A stretch of 64,000 nucleotides of DNA from Amyloporia xantha (lineage: Eukaryota > Basidiomycota > Agaricomycetes > Polyporales > Adustoporiaceae), in the NCBI GenBank assembly GCA_036971615.1, contig JAYKKR010000011.1:372001-436000 (forward strand), in the 5' to 3' direction. The position numbers and the translations under genes are program-made. Position 1 is the stretch's first letter, and each line of letters opens with the position of its first letter. This document shows, piece after piece, positions 48,706 to 59,200 of the stretch. The notes beneath the pieces were generated by a model. The model was given only the letters and a program-made list of their open reading frames with translations. It ran no database searches and had not been told where the DNA came from.

Positions 48706-49061
48706 CTTCCATTTTTGACAGGGAATGCGCTCGTGTACGCGTCTGATGACTCGATCAAACACAGGCTCACGAGTTATTTGGAAGAACAACAAAGTACATC
48801 CATGCCTTATTGCGCGAGAAGGCCCTAGAGCTGATACGGCTCACACGTTCAGGCTAGCATCTAGCAGGTGCGCAACCTCCCGGACGCATGCGATCAACGG
48901 GGGTCTGTGGAATAAGCCCACTGTTCTGGCCGCAGCTCTGAGGCGCCACATTTACCAATCAATAAGCAGACGATCATAGCTCCCGCATCAAGGAGAGCCT
49001 GGCATGTATTTTTAAAACTGACGTAGATCAGTATGCTATTCTGACATGTCCAGTCGCCGAG
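48706..49061. other. Spacer
   Basis: About 0.36 kb with nothing recognisable. Confidence 0.45.
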
Positions 49062-49242
49062 TGTAAAGGTTATGGTCCTCTCGAACGCCGTATACGCTAG
49101 CCAAAGCCGTATATATTCGGGGGCGAGCAGTAGTACAGCGAGAGGGGAGAAGACAAGGTAAGGTAGCTACGTGTTCGTCTCATATATTGGCTTCGGCCAA
49201 ATCCGAAGAGCTAACTAAACGCCAAGACTCCGTATCCTTACA
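49062..49242 (-). repeat. Probable 3' LTR (181 bp) with adjacent polypurine tract
   Basis: On the minus strand the segment begins TGTAAGGATACGG and ends ACCATAACCTTTACA, an LTR-like TG...CA with imperfect inverted ends. Directly before it (plus 49243-49257) lies a minus-strand purine tract, AGGAGGGGGAGGG, the expected plus-strand primer for a minus-oriented retrotransposon. There is a TATA-like word in the middle. The flanking 5-mers differ (CCGAG, CCCTC), so it is not a solo LTR. It may be the 3' LTR of the gag-pro-pol element to the right (see findings); the matching 5' LTR is not in the window. Confidence 0.55.
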
Positions 49243-49299
49243 CCCTCCCCCTCCTGGAGACTTCGTACATGGTGCATAATGGCATAGTATTTGATAGGG

Positions 49300-50413
49300 T
49301 AGCGTCTCCTAAGTTCAGTTCGGTTCGGTTCAGCAGGTATTTTGGCCGAACCCCGAACCGAACCTGCATGTATATGGCTGAACCTGAACCTGAACCTGAA
49401 CCGAACCTGCTGAACCGGTTCGGCAGGTTCAGTTCAGGTTCATAACCGGTTCGAACCTTCCGAACCTGTGATTTTCTAAGTAATTTTTTTTTTCATTTTA
49501 TGCTAGTCTACTGTACATGTCCATAGTGTGGTGATACTTGTCTGGATAAATGTAATTTCCCTGAGGTTGATCAGGCGAAGGTCACTCGATTGCAAGTGTG
49601 AGTGCTGGCAATCCCCTGTCAGATCGACACTCAGGGGCAGCACATCTGTGGCACGACATTAGCTGTCAGCAGTAGCAGCCGCGGCGTCGCGCACCTGTAG
49701 GGGCCCTGCTGCTACTACCGGCACCCGAGCTTGATGCCGCCGATCGCGTGGTGTCGTTTTCCTTGCCTAGCGTTGGCTGCGCAAAGAACGCGCGGATACC
49801 GAATGTATCCGCGTCGCTCTGCGTTACCTTCCACGTAGGCTTCCGAACGCGTGTGCCGGCGACGCGCAGCGCGGGGGTTTTGTTCACGAGTCGTGCTGCT
49901 GGCAGAACGAGGCGTTAGGAGCATGTGAAAAAACGCCATGGAGCGCGCGCACTTACCAGCACGGGGTTCCACGCCTGTCAAGTCTGCGGAAGTATCAGCT
50001 TCTTTGGAAGCTGATACAGGCGCCGCGTGCAGCGGCTGGTCCTCGCCTTCAGATTCGAACCAATCGATGTCGGCGGCGTCCTTCAGTTGGCCATCCGCGC
50101 CAAGGGCGCAGTTCTCGCTGGGGTCGAGCTCGGCCATAGTGTAGCTAGAGGGAGAGCGAGAGCGCAAACTTGCGCGAATGAAAATTGGTGCTAGCGGCGC
50201 CGATGGATCGCGATCTGATCGATCGACGTTCCCAATTAGGTTCGCGGTTCGGACGCGTTCGCGCCGCGTTCGGCTCGCGCCCTGCAACCTAGAACCGCGG
50301 ACCGAACCTGGCACCTAGCGGCCGGACCGAACCTGGACCGGACCTGAACCGTAGGTCCGGTTCACCGGTTCGGGGTTCGGACCTAGGTTCAGGACCGAAC
50401 TTAGGAGACGCTA
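49300..50413. mobile_element. hAT-type DNA transposon, 1114 bp, non-autonomous
   Basis: Perfect 17-bp terminal inverted repeats TAGCGTCTCCTAAGTTC and perfect 8-bp target duplications TGATAGGG (49292-49299, 50414-50421), both hallmarks of hAT. Subterminal regions at both ends consist of many CCGAACC/GGTTCGG words (about 49318-49465 and 50270-50395). The interior carries a minus-strand frame (50314-49715) that includes a segment starting MAELDPSENCALGADG near 50138 with a WFESEGEDQP motif; no transposase BED finger or catalytic core is visible. That frame may be a captured host fragment. Confidence 0.92.
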
Positions 50414-50775
50414 TGATAGGGTAGTAATGTACCATATACACACTACGCCGATGGCATTCTCTATGTGAAGATATTTAGTAATATCGGCGCAACGTGTTGA
50501 TTACAGACAACGCGGCGTAGAGTAGTTCATAGAAGCATTAGGGAAATAAAAAGGGGAATCAACCATCCCTCAATTTACATCGAGTCCCGACCAATCGATT
50601 CAACCGCCATCGCCTCACCGTCACCCCCGACGTTCGGCATAGTCTGTGAATCTTGGCCAGTAGCGGGTAGTCCCATCATCTCGGTATGCGCATTAATCGG
50701 GGCGTCGATTGATTGCGAGGCGTCAGTCACGGTCAGACCCAGGCCCGCCGATTGTGAGCCACTCGCGAGATAATC

Positions 50776-53700
50776 AGCTGCTTATGTACTAATGGTGCAC
50801 CAACTGACGGATGGGCCTACGGACGCTTATGCACCAGGCAGCGCTTCTGCCTGGCTGCTGGTGCATCAGTCCCTGGGCTACCTCCGGACCCTCCGGGGCC
50901 TCCTCCCTTTCGCCGTAGGGCCCCCCCGGCATCACGGCTTATTACTATATCTGGTAGCTACAGCTCTGGGTCATTACCTTTATAGTGCAATATATATTTC
51001 GGGTGCCACAGGCTTACCTGGGCACCGAAAAATGTACAAAAATGGTAATAAAAACAGATTTTTATTTTTGATTCAGTAGCTACGGGTACAGCGGTACGGG
51101 AATCTATATACGGTAATACTCCAGCGAATGCGCGGGCGCGCGAAGGGAAGGGTGGCGCGCACGGGGGGACAGCGTGTACGGCGGGGGCAACCCGTACCGG
51201 CGGGGACAGCGCGTACGGCGGGGGCAGGGGCAGCGTGCATGGGCGGGGGCAGGGGTAGCATATACGGCGGGGGCAGCATGTACGCACAGGGGCAGCGTGT
51301 ACAGGCGGGGCTGCACAGCGTGTACCGGCGAGCGGCGGACGAGCGAGCAGCGGACGGGTAGGGGCAGCATGGACAGTCGGTGGACAGGCGGGGAAAGCGT
51401 GTACGGGCAGGGGCAGCGTGCACAGCACAGCATGTGCGGCACGGCGCAGCGTGTACGGGCGTGGCAGCGTGCATGGCGCAGCACGCAGCATGGGCGGGCG
51501 GGCGCAGCGTGGACGGGGGGCGCAGCATGCAGCGGACGAGCGAGTGGCGGACGAGCGAGCGGCGGACGAGCGAGCGGCGGGCGTGCTGACATGCAGTGGG
51601 CGTGCTGACGTGCAGCGGGCGAGCAGCGGGCGGGCGAGCAGTGGACGGGACGGGCGAGGGGCAGGGGTGCAGCGGACGGGCGAGCGGCGGGGGTGCAGCG
51701 GAAGGGCAGGGGCAGCGGGGACGGTCGGTGGACGGGCAGGCGCAGCGTGTGCGGGCGGGGACAGCGAGTACGGGCAGGGGCAGCGTGTACGCGCAGGAGC
51801 AGCGTGTACGCGCAAGGGCAGCGTGTACGCGCAGCGAGTACGGGCGGGGTCAGCCTGCACGGGCAGGCGCAGCGTGGACGGTCGGCAGGGGCAGCGTGTA
51901 CGCGCAGGGGGCAGCGCGCAGAAGGGATGGCCAGCGGGCAGCGGAGTCGTGGAGCGTGCAGCGGGTGGGCGTGAGGCGGACGTCGAGCAGGCAGGGGCGT
52001 CGAGCAGGCAGGGGCGTCGGCAGGGGAGTCGGAACGTACGCTGTCGGGCTGCGGTTGCAAACGGCCGGTCAGCAACCAAAGAATACGAAAGAAATATAGA
52101 AAACTTACTATATTACGCTGCTCTTGGGCAGCAGCGGGACGTCGTCGACGCCGTGGACGACGTCGAGGAGACGACCCACGGTGACGCGTCGCTGTTGGCG
52201 CGCAGTGCGGGAACAGCCGAAATGCCCGATTTGGGCATGTGGCTGAAGTCCTACTCGCGCTGAATAGTGAGTACGAACATCCTGAGCAAATATATTTCGT
52301 ACCTAAGACATATAGAGTACTCAGAATATATATAAAAGTATACATGTGAGTTTTTTGATGTTCCTGCCCTTCCTTGGAGAGCTATAAACAAAACATATCT
52401 ATTTTGGCTTCAGAATGACCGAAAGATTGGCATATTTTGGTAGGACTAAGCCATGCAATAGTAGAATAAAGTAGAATTTGGAATGTAGAGTATATAATAA
52501 TGAACTATATCTAGGTTTTGTATGGATAGGTAACCGTTTGCGGCCGCGATGTTCGAAACGGCCGTGTAAGCAGGCTAGTGAACGTTTCGAGTATCGAGTC
52601 GCGCCTGGCTGAGCGCGCCACCTGATTGGCTGCGCCAGGCCTCGGCCGACTCGGGCCTCTTCCTCAATACACGCACTTCATCCAACATCCCTCATATTTG
52701 GTGAGTATATTTTAATACTATTCTACTGCTCTGATACAAATTCTTGAGGTGATTGAGGCACTCAATAGTGCCTCAGCCACCTTAAGACGAATTTAAGACG
52801 AACGTAAGACGATTCAGACGCCTTCCATAACGGGCAGGCCGGTACTTCCCCGGACTGGCCAAAGGTGACGCGTCACCCTTTGTGTCTGCTCGGCGACGAC
52901 GACGACGGCAACAGCGTCGTCGTCGTCCCGCTGCTGCCTGCGAGCAGCGTCCCAACGTAAGTTCATTCCGTTTCGTTTGGCAGCTTTTGAAGTACTAACA
53001 TCTTGCTGTTTAGCATCAATGGCGTCCGTACGCCGTCGCTTGCCATCGCGCTGGCATTCTCCCTACCCCCCGACGCTTGCCTCGCCTTGTACTGCCCGTG
53101 CTTGTCCCGCCCGCGCTCATCCCGCCCACGTTTGTACGGCCCCCACTCGTCCCGCCGACGCTGGTCCTGCCTGCGCTCGTGCTGCCAACGCTCGCCCTGC
53201 CCGTGCTCGTCCCGCGGCTGCTCGTACGGCCCATGCTCGTCCCGCCGACACTCATACAACCCATGTCTGTCCCGCCGGCGCTCATCCCACCCGCGCTCAT
53301 CCTGCCGACACTCGCCCTGACCGTACTCGTCCCGCCGGTGCTCGTCCCACCCGCACTCGTCCTTCCCGTGCTCGCCCTGCCCGTACTCGTCCCACCGACG
53401 CTCGCCCTGCCCGTGCTCGTCCCACCCACGCTCGTACCTTCCTCGCTCGTCCCGGCGCTGCCCTGCCCGTACACGCTCGCACCCGCCTGTATGCTCGCGC
53501 CTGCCTGTGTGCTCGCGCCTGCCCATACGCGCTGCCCCCGCCTGTACGCGCTGCCCCCGCCTGTACGCGCTGCCCCTGCCGTACACCCTCGCACCTGCCC
53601 GTACACCCTCGCACCCGCCCATATGCTCGCGCCCGCCCGTATGCGCTGCCCCCGCCCATATGCTCGCGCCCGCCCGTATGCGCTGCCCCCGCCTGTACGC

Positions 53701-54316
53701 GCTGCCCCCGCCTGTACGCGTTGCCCCTGCTGTACACCCTCGCGCCCGCCCGTACGCGCTGCCCCCGTCTGTACACGCTGCCCCTGCCGTACACCCTCGT
53801 GCCCGCTGGTATGCTTGCGCCCGCCGGTATGCGCTGCCCCCGTCTGTACGCGCTGCCCCCGCCTGTATGCGCTGCCCCTGCCGTACATGCTGTCCCGCCT
53901 GCGCACGCTGCGCCGCCCGTGCGCGCCACCCGTTCCCTCCGCCCGCGCGTGTTCGCTGGATGTATTACCGTATATAGATCCCCCATATCGCTGTACCCGT
54001 AGCTACTGGATCCAAAATAAAAATCTGATTTTATTAGCATTTTGGGACATTTTCCGGTGCCCAAATAAGCATGTGGCACCCAAAAGCATATATACAACAT
54101 AAACAAAATGATACAGGGCCCTTGGACTACGTGCCTGCCAGATATGGTAATAGGCCGCGATGCCGAGGGGGCCCTACGGCGAAAGGGAGGAGGCCCCGGA
54201 GGGTCCGGAGATAGCCCAGGACCTGATGCACCAGCAGCCAGGCAGAAGCGCTGCCTGGTGCATAAGCGTTCGTAGGCCTATCCGTCAGTTGGTGCACCAG
54301 GTATACATAAGTTGGT
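50776..54316. mobile_element. Mutator-like foldback element, 3541 bp, 9-bp target duplication
   Basis: Perfect 9-bp duplications GAGATAATC at 50767-50775 and 54317-54325 flank an element that is almost wholly an inverted repeat. Outer arms (50776-51120 and 53945-54316) match as complements. Inside each arm is a GC-rich tandem array: G-rich on plus at about 51121-52048, C-rich at about 53040-53945, with ~15-bp and ~19-bp units such as GCGCTGCCCCCGCCTGTAC. Nearer the centre both arms have the same GTAAGT...CAG/TAG intron (minus 52108-52049; plus 52957-53013) and an Arg-rich exon. Only about 52260-52790 is single-copy. No transposase is present. A 9-bp duplication with long inverted repeats is typical of Mutator-like elements. 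Confidence 0.9.
53019..54002 (+). CDS. Repetitive Pro/Arg/Ala ORF in the right arm of the foldback element
   Basis: ATG at 53019, six bases after the intron 52957-53013, opens a 328-codon frame that begins MASVRRRLPSRWHSPYPPTL and then becomes short repeats of the type ARPTRTRP followed by CRLYALPPPV-like units. The mirror copy in the left arm runs outward on minus from about 52345 to 51104. Because the array is GC-rich and nearly stop-free in several frames on both strands, the open frame alone proves little; the clean intron is the main reason to list it. Function unknown. Confidence 0.3.
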   Translation: MASVRRRLPSRWHSPYPPTLASPCTARACPARAHPAHVCTAPTRPADAGPACARAANARPARARPAAARTAHARPADTHTTHVCPAGAHPTRAHPADTRPDRTRPAGARPTRTRPSRARPARTRPTDARPARARPTHARTFLARPGAALPVHARTRLYARACLCARACPYALPPPVRAAPACTRCPCRTPSHLPVHPRTRPYARARPYALPPPICSRPPVCAAPACTRCPRLYALPLLYTLAPARTRCPRLYTLPLPYTLVPAGMLAPAGMRCPRLYALPPPVCAAPAVHAVPPAHAAPPVRATRSLRPRVFAGCITVYRSPISLYP

Positions 54317-55545
54317 GAGATAATCGTGCGCCCACATGCGCAAATGGTCTTGTACGAACTCGCGGGTGATGCCACAACGCGCAGCGTGCATAGCGACGTC
54401 AGGCATCGAGGCGGGAAGCGTAGTAATGGTCGCCCCGGGTTCCTGCAACTCGGGGAGCGGGGTAATTTTGAAATTCGTCGCAGGTTCGACGTTCGCAGCC
54501 TTGAGGTGTGCGTCGTAGACTTGTGGCTCAACGAAGAGGGCGGCGAGTACATCGAGAACGCGAGTCTTGTGAGGGCGGCGAAGCGGAGTGGTCGGCGAAG
54601 CGATGCCGATCATCATAAGGTGGAGTTCCGCACGTTCAAGCGGAACTCGACCGTTCGTGTCGCGAATGAGACCGCGCGGCAGCGGCGCGCTGTGGTAGCG
54701 GGAGTAGAAGGAGACCCACTTTTGAGGTGGGTCTGTGTAGCGAGGTGGTGCCTCGCGTCGTTCCTGAGAGGGTGCTGGAGTGGCAGCGGGCTCCGTGGAC
54801 GTCGCGTTGCAGGGGAAGCGTTGGCGATACCATTCGGGCAAGCCGACCCAATGGTTTTGCAACGCGTTTTGGGACTCGGACAGGGATTGCCCAACGCCTA
54901 GGGTGGCGAATATGTTTCGGCGCCATCGCTGGAGTTGTCGAACCGCCGATATCCCGACGGCGTCGTCAACCTGAGCTCGAATGAGCGTGTTGTTGACCTC
55001 GTCCTGCGAGAGCGGTTGGTCTGTAAACACGATCGATTGCACACGAGCAGTGCGCTCGTGTGATCTATGGCTCGGTCTGTTTCGGATGGGTCCGAATCCT
55101 CCCCCTCCTTGGATGCGCGCTCCGCCGTGGGTGCCCTGTTGTGCAGCAGATTGCTGCATCTCGAGTTCCGCAATACGGGCCTGGAGCTGCTGGACTAGGA
55201 GGTTCAGCGCTGCAGTGTCCTGCTGCGCGTCTTGGAACCCTTGCTCGTAAGCCTCGCGGCGCACCCTGCGCGCGTTAGTCTCGGCTTGTTCGATTCGCGC
55301 GGTCTGGTAGCTGCGCGTTGGGAGGGCCGAAAGGGCATGTACAGCGAAGCTGTCACACTTGCCGCATTGCCCGTCGACGTGAGTGCATACGTCGAGATCG
55401 TGGCGATAACGCCAGAGCATTGGTGCTTGTGTAACATTAGCAGCGCTGCCAGTAGCAGTAGCCGTGCCACTGACGGGTTGTACCTGAGCGTCGGTCATAT
55501 GCTGGTCGACGTCAGGGGTAAGAGTATTAAGTGCAGCCATGGGAC

Positions 55546-56047
55546 TAGTGTAGGGGGCAGAATTGTTTCGAGCCTTCTGCCAACTGCCGCCGGCAGTATG
55601 GCAATTGCCACCCTCGGCAGAAATTGGCAGAAGAATTTCTGTGCTTTTTCGTGTTTGTTTTCGCTCCCTATGAAAGGGGAGATTGCTTGGCGCGCCCTGC
55701 GGCATTTGAAGCAGACTTCCCAAATTTGGTTATAAACGTGATATAAACTACCAAATGGAGCAGGTGTGACACAATTATTAAATCAATCGACCCCATTTGA
55801 GCGGTACGCAGTCACCTTAAGCCGGAATTGTAATGGCTTTCGACTAGGAACTACTTGAAATCTCCCGCTCAAAGTTTGTGCGCTGAAAATAGGCTCAAAA
55901 ACCTGCCTGCATGGGCCTGAATGCCTCATTTAGGCCTAGTACTGCCAGGTTTCTGCCAACGTCTGCATTTGTTCTGCCAAATGCCGCGGCAATTGCCGCT
56001 TTGGCAGAAATACGTGGCTTAATGGCAGACATCTGCCAACCACACTA
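55546..56047. mobile_element. hAT-type MITE, 502 bp, inserted on a start codon
   Basis: Ends TAGTGTAGGGGGCAGA / TAGTGTGGTTGGCAGA (inverted, three mismatches) and perfect 8-bp target duplications CATGGGAC (55538-55545, 56048-56055). Subterminal regions are full of CTGCCAA/TTGGCAG words. No transposase. The duplicated CATGGGAC contains the ATG of the neighbouring minus-strand ORF, so that ATG is now present on both sides of the insert. Confidence 0.9.
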
Positions 56048-56055
56048 CATGGGAC

Positions 56056-56265
56056 AAGGTGGAAAAGGGACTTAGCACGCAGAAGTCGAGCTCGGGGGCA
56101 CGGCAGGCGTGAGGCTGGGTCTCTGTAGTATCTATACTAGAGATGGTTGTGTGTCGCGTTCTTTCGCGAACATTCAGCGAGTCGGTTGCGATGTTTTTTC
56201 GCTACCGTGCGCAGCGTTGATGGTCTTGGATAAGGAGACCATCAGCAATCGAGATAGCAAATATA
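56056..56265. other. Gap between pol stop and downstream ORF
   Basis: 210 bp, no polypurine tract or LTR start seen here, which argues that the retrotransposon does not end immediately after pol. Confidence 0.5.
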
Positions 56266-59200
56266 TCATCCGCCAGGGCGCGTGCCTGGCGCGCGCCGGT
56301 CTCGGTCCTTGTCACGTCGGGGAAGCCGACACCAGTCTGAGACTCCCTGGAGTTCCAAGTATTTGTCAAGGGCCTCTAGGTCCTTGCAGTTATCATAGGA
56401 CTCCCAGAGGATATCACCATCCTCAAAACGTACCAGAAATTCAATACGGCGCCCTGCCCATTTGTGGGCAAGTATCTCATCTACAAGGTACTCGGGCTCA
56501 TCGTCAAGGCCGAAATCGTAGAACACGGCAACGTCTCGGCCCGGGAATATGATGTCGTCATTCAGTTGATGCGGCCTGAGTAACGACGCGTGGAACGTCG
56601 GGTGGATGCGCCGTTTGCGAAGGACCTCTGGCAAGTCTAAAGTGTAGTTAGACGTGTCAGGGTGAGCCTTGAGGATGCGGTATGGTCCTACGTATCGCGG
56701 TGCGAGCTTATTTGCACGACCTTTCGGAAGCGAGAGGTTCTGAGTACTTAAGTAGACGAGCTTCCCAACTTCGAACGGGGTTGGCCCGCCGTCCGATGGT
56801 GCTTCCGCGCGCCGTCGGCGATTAGCCTGAGTTGTCTGCACCACGCGCGCTTCGATAATGGCGTCATGCGCAACGAGTAAGTTCTCGAGAGCGCGATCGG
56901 CGAACGCACGAACTCCCGGCAGGGCCGGGGTGTTCTCGAGTGTATGGACCATGCGTGGCATGTACCCGTAGGTCAGTTCGAAAGGAGCAAAGCCAGTCGA
57001 CGCGTTCACACTCGAGTTGATGGCAAACTCAACGAGCGGGAGCCGCTCAGCCCAATCAGTCTGGTCTGGTCGGACTACGCTACGCAGAATTTGCGTGATT
57101 GTCTGGATAGCGCGCTCAGAAACGCCATCAGTCTGCAGGTGGAATGCAGTAGACATAAGTAACTTGTTACCTAGTAGTCTGTTCAGTTCTCTCCAGAACT
57201 TCGAGGTAAATTTTGGGTCCCTGTCCGAGACTATAGTTTCGGGCATCCCATGCAATCGTACTATCTCCTTGAGATAGAGCCATGCGAGCTCGGATGCTCG
57301 CACTCGAGTTGTGATTGGGACTAAATGAGTGAGTGAGGTAAGTCTGCAAATAATCACCCATAGATAGTCGAAACCTTGTGAGGATGGGAATGGACCAACG
57401 AAGTCCATTCCGACTGACTGCCAAGGTCGCGACGGTATTGGCATGCTATGTAGCAAGCCGGCGGGCTTCTGACGCGAGAATTTCGTAGTTTGACAAATGC
57501 TGCAGCTCGCGCAAAACGCGGCTACGTCCTTGCCGATATTCGGCCACCAGTACCATCGTCGAACGTAATCCAATGTTCGACGAGCACCCAGGTGCCCGAT
57601 GGTACTGTGTGCCTCACTGAGGATAATTTCAGGAAGTACTCGACGACGTACCATGATTCGCGGGATGCATAAGACCTCGCAGTTTGCGCGTGGCCGGTAC
57701 CACAACAGGCCGTCACGCAGCGAGAATGCGCGGTGGTCCTCGGGATGGTCGAGGATAGCCTTGAACAGTCGATCGTTCAAGTATCCCGATCGTATCGTCT
57801 CGTGCAAATCCAGAGTTTGTTGGACGATGGCATCCAAGGGCGGTCCGGAAACCGCGGAATCGAGGGCAGTCGGATCGTCGTCCACTGGCTCAGAATCTTT
57901 GTCCTGTGTCTGCGCTTGCACTGCTTGTGGCAGATGTGCTGCAAGCTCCTCGGCTTCGCGTACGCGCGGTTCAACGTGTTCGATAACTTGTTGAGCACGG
58001 ATCTCGGCGAGACGGGGGTTTGAGAGCGTCTCGCCGTACGGGTCGATCCTAATGTCAGCTGACACGTAATCTTGCGGCTCGTGCAAAACATCCACACCTT
58101 CATTCGCGAAGTAGCGCGAAAACGAATCCGCAACAAGGTTCTTTGAACCTTGTACGTACACGATCTCGAAGTCGAACCGACTGAGGTACTCAGTCCAACG
58201 TTCAAGTCGTGGTGCGAGCTTGCGCTTGTCCTGAATGAAGACAAGTGCACGATGATCAGTGACGATCTTAAAGTGGCGGCCAATAAGCTTATCTTCCCAT
58301 TTGAGAAGAGCTTCGAGTACGCCGAGAGCCTCCATTTCATATGTGAAATACGCATGCTGTGCAGGCGTGAACTTCTTCGACATAAAGCCAGCTGGGCGGC
58401 AGTTATCCCACTGGGGGCCCTGGCCGTATACTGCACCAACACCTGATGTAGAGGCATCAGTAATTACCCAAATCGGGTCTGGATTTCGGGGATCAATAGG
58501 CCGTAAGATAGGTGTCTTACAGGCGAGTGCTTTGATTTCGTCAAAGCATTTCTGGTGAATCGGACGCCAGTCGAAAGACTGACCGTTTCGCGTAATGCTC
58601 GAGAGTGGACCTGTATATGCCGCGAGATTAGGCATAAAATGAGCAAGATATTGCACGAGGCCCAGGAAACGTTGCACCTCGTGGTAATTACGAGGTACAG
58701 GCCAATTTCGAACACGGGACATCTTGTCCGTGTCAGCATGCAATCCCTTTTCATCGATGAGATGACCGAGGCAGTCGACTCGCCTCGCAAATAGGGAGCA
58801 TTTGTTTGCACTAAGGTACAGCTGGTTTTTGCGTAGCTTCTTGAGTACCCAGTCAAGGTGTTTTTCGTGTTCCTCAATAGTGTCTGAGAAGACGAAAATG
58901 TCATCCAAATAGACATGAACAAACATACCTATGGCTTCGCGGAATATCGAAGTCATGAGGCGTTGGAATGTTGAGGGGGCATTAGTGTCCCCTTGCTGCA
59001 TAACAAGACTGTAGAACGTACCGTAGACTGTCGCAAAGGCAGTCTTGTGTACGTCTTCTGGTTCCACGAGTACTTGCTCATAGGCGTTCGACATATCAAT
59101 TTTCGAACGATATGGCGCGCGCGCAACGTCGTGCCGAATCTGGTCTTGATCCGGGAATGGGGTGACATCCTTGATGGTATTCGCATTTCGTTGGCAAACG

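Larger units (their letters stand above)
50575..55540 (-). pseudogene. Coiled-coil ORF split by two transposon insertions (possible third ORF of the chromovirus)
   Basis: The frame starts at MAALNTLTP (ATG 55540-55538) and runs open to 54317, where the Mutator-like element enters. Beyond that element it resumes in the same frame at 50775 (codons DYL in the duplicated 9 bp, then ASGSQSAGLGL) and ends at TAA 50577-50575: about 473 codons in the uninterrupted original. There is a central CTHVDGQCGKC cysteine cluster, a coiled coil rich in Ala/Gln/Arg (about residues 90-150), a Pro-rich stretch and a C-terminal helical part. Family not recognised. As it stands the right-hand piece reads 12 transposon-encoded residues and stops at 54278. 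A hAT element has also landed on its start codon. It begins about 215 bp after the pol stop, same strand. Confidence 0.7.

Noticed and set aside
49062..49242. Solo LTR
   Set aside because: The flanking 5-mers are not a duplication and a polypurine tract lies on one side, so it looks like the 3' end of a longer element.
51073..52345. Long open frames on both strands over the G-rich array (up to 413 codons)
   Set aside because: The array is GC-rich and repetitive, so several frames on both strands are stop-free by composition. Only the intron-linked outward frames were considered.
51121..53945. CRISPR-like or satellite array
   Set aside because: Units vary in length (about 15-21 bp), have no unique spacers and sit inside a eukaryotic transposon.
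53016..54106. Minus-strand frames of 219-296 codons over the C-rich array
   Set aside because: Same composition effect; no start context, splice site or family similarity on that strand.
55541..55723. N-terminal extension of the coiled-coil ORF
   Set aside because: These codons lie inside the 502-bp hAT MITE and begin at a non-ATG codon. The native start is the ATG at 55540.
58150..58446. Plus-strand frames across the pol region
   Set aside because: Shadows of the retrotransposon pol frame on the opposite strand.
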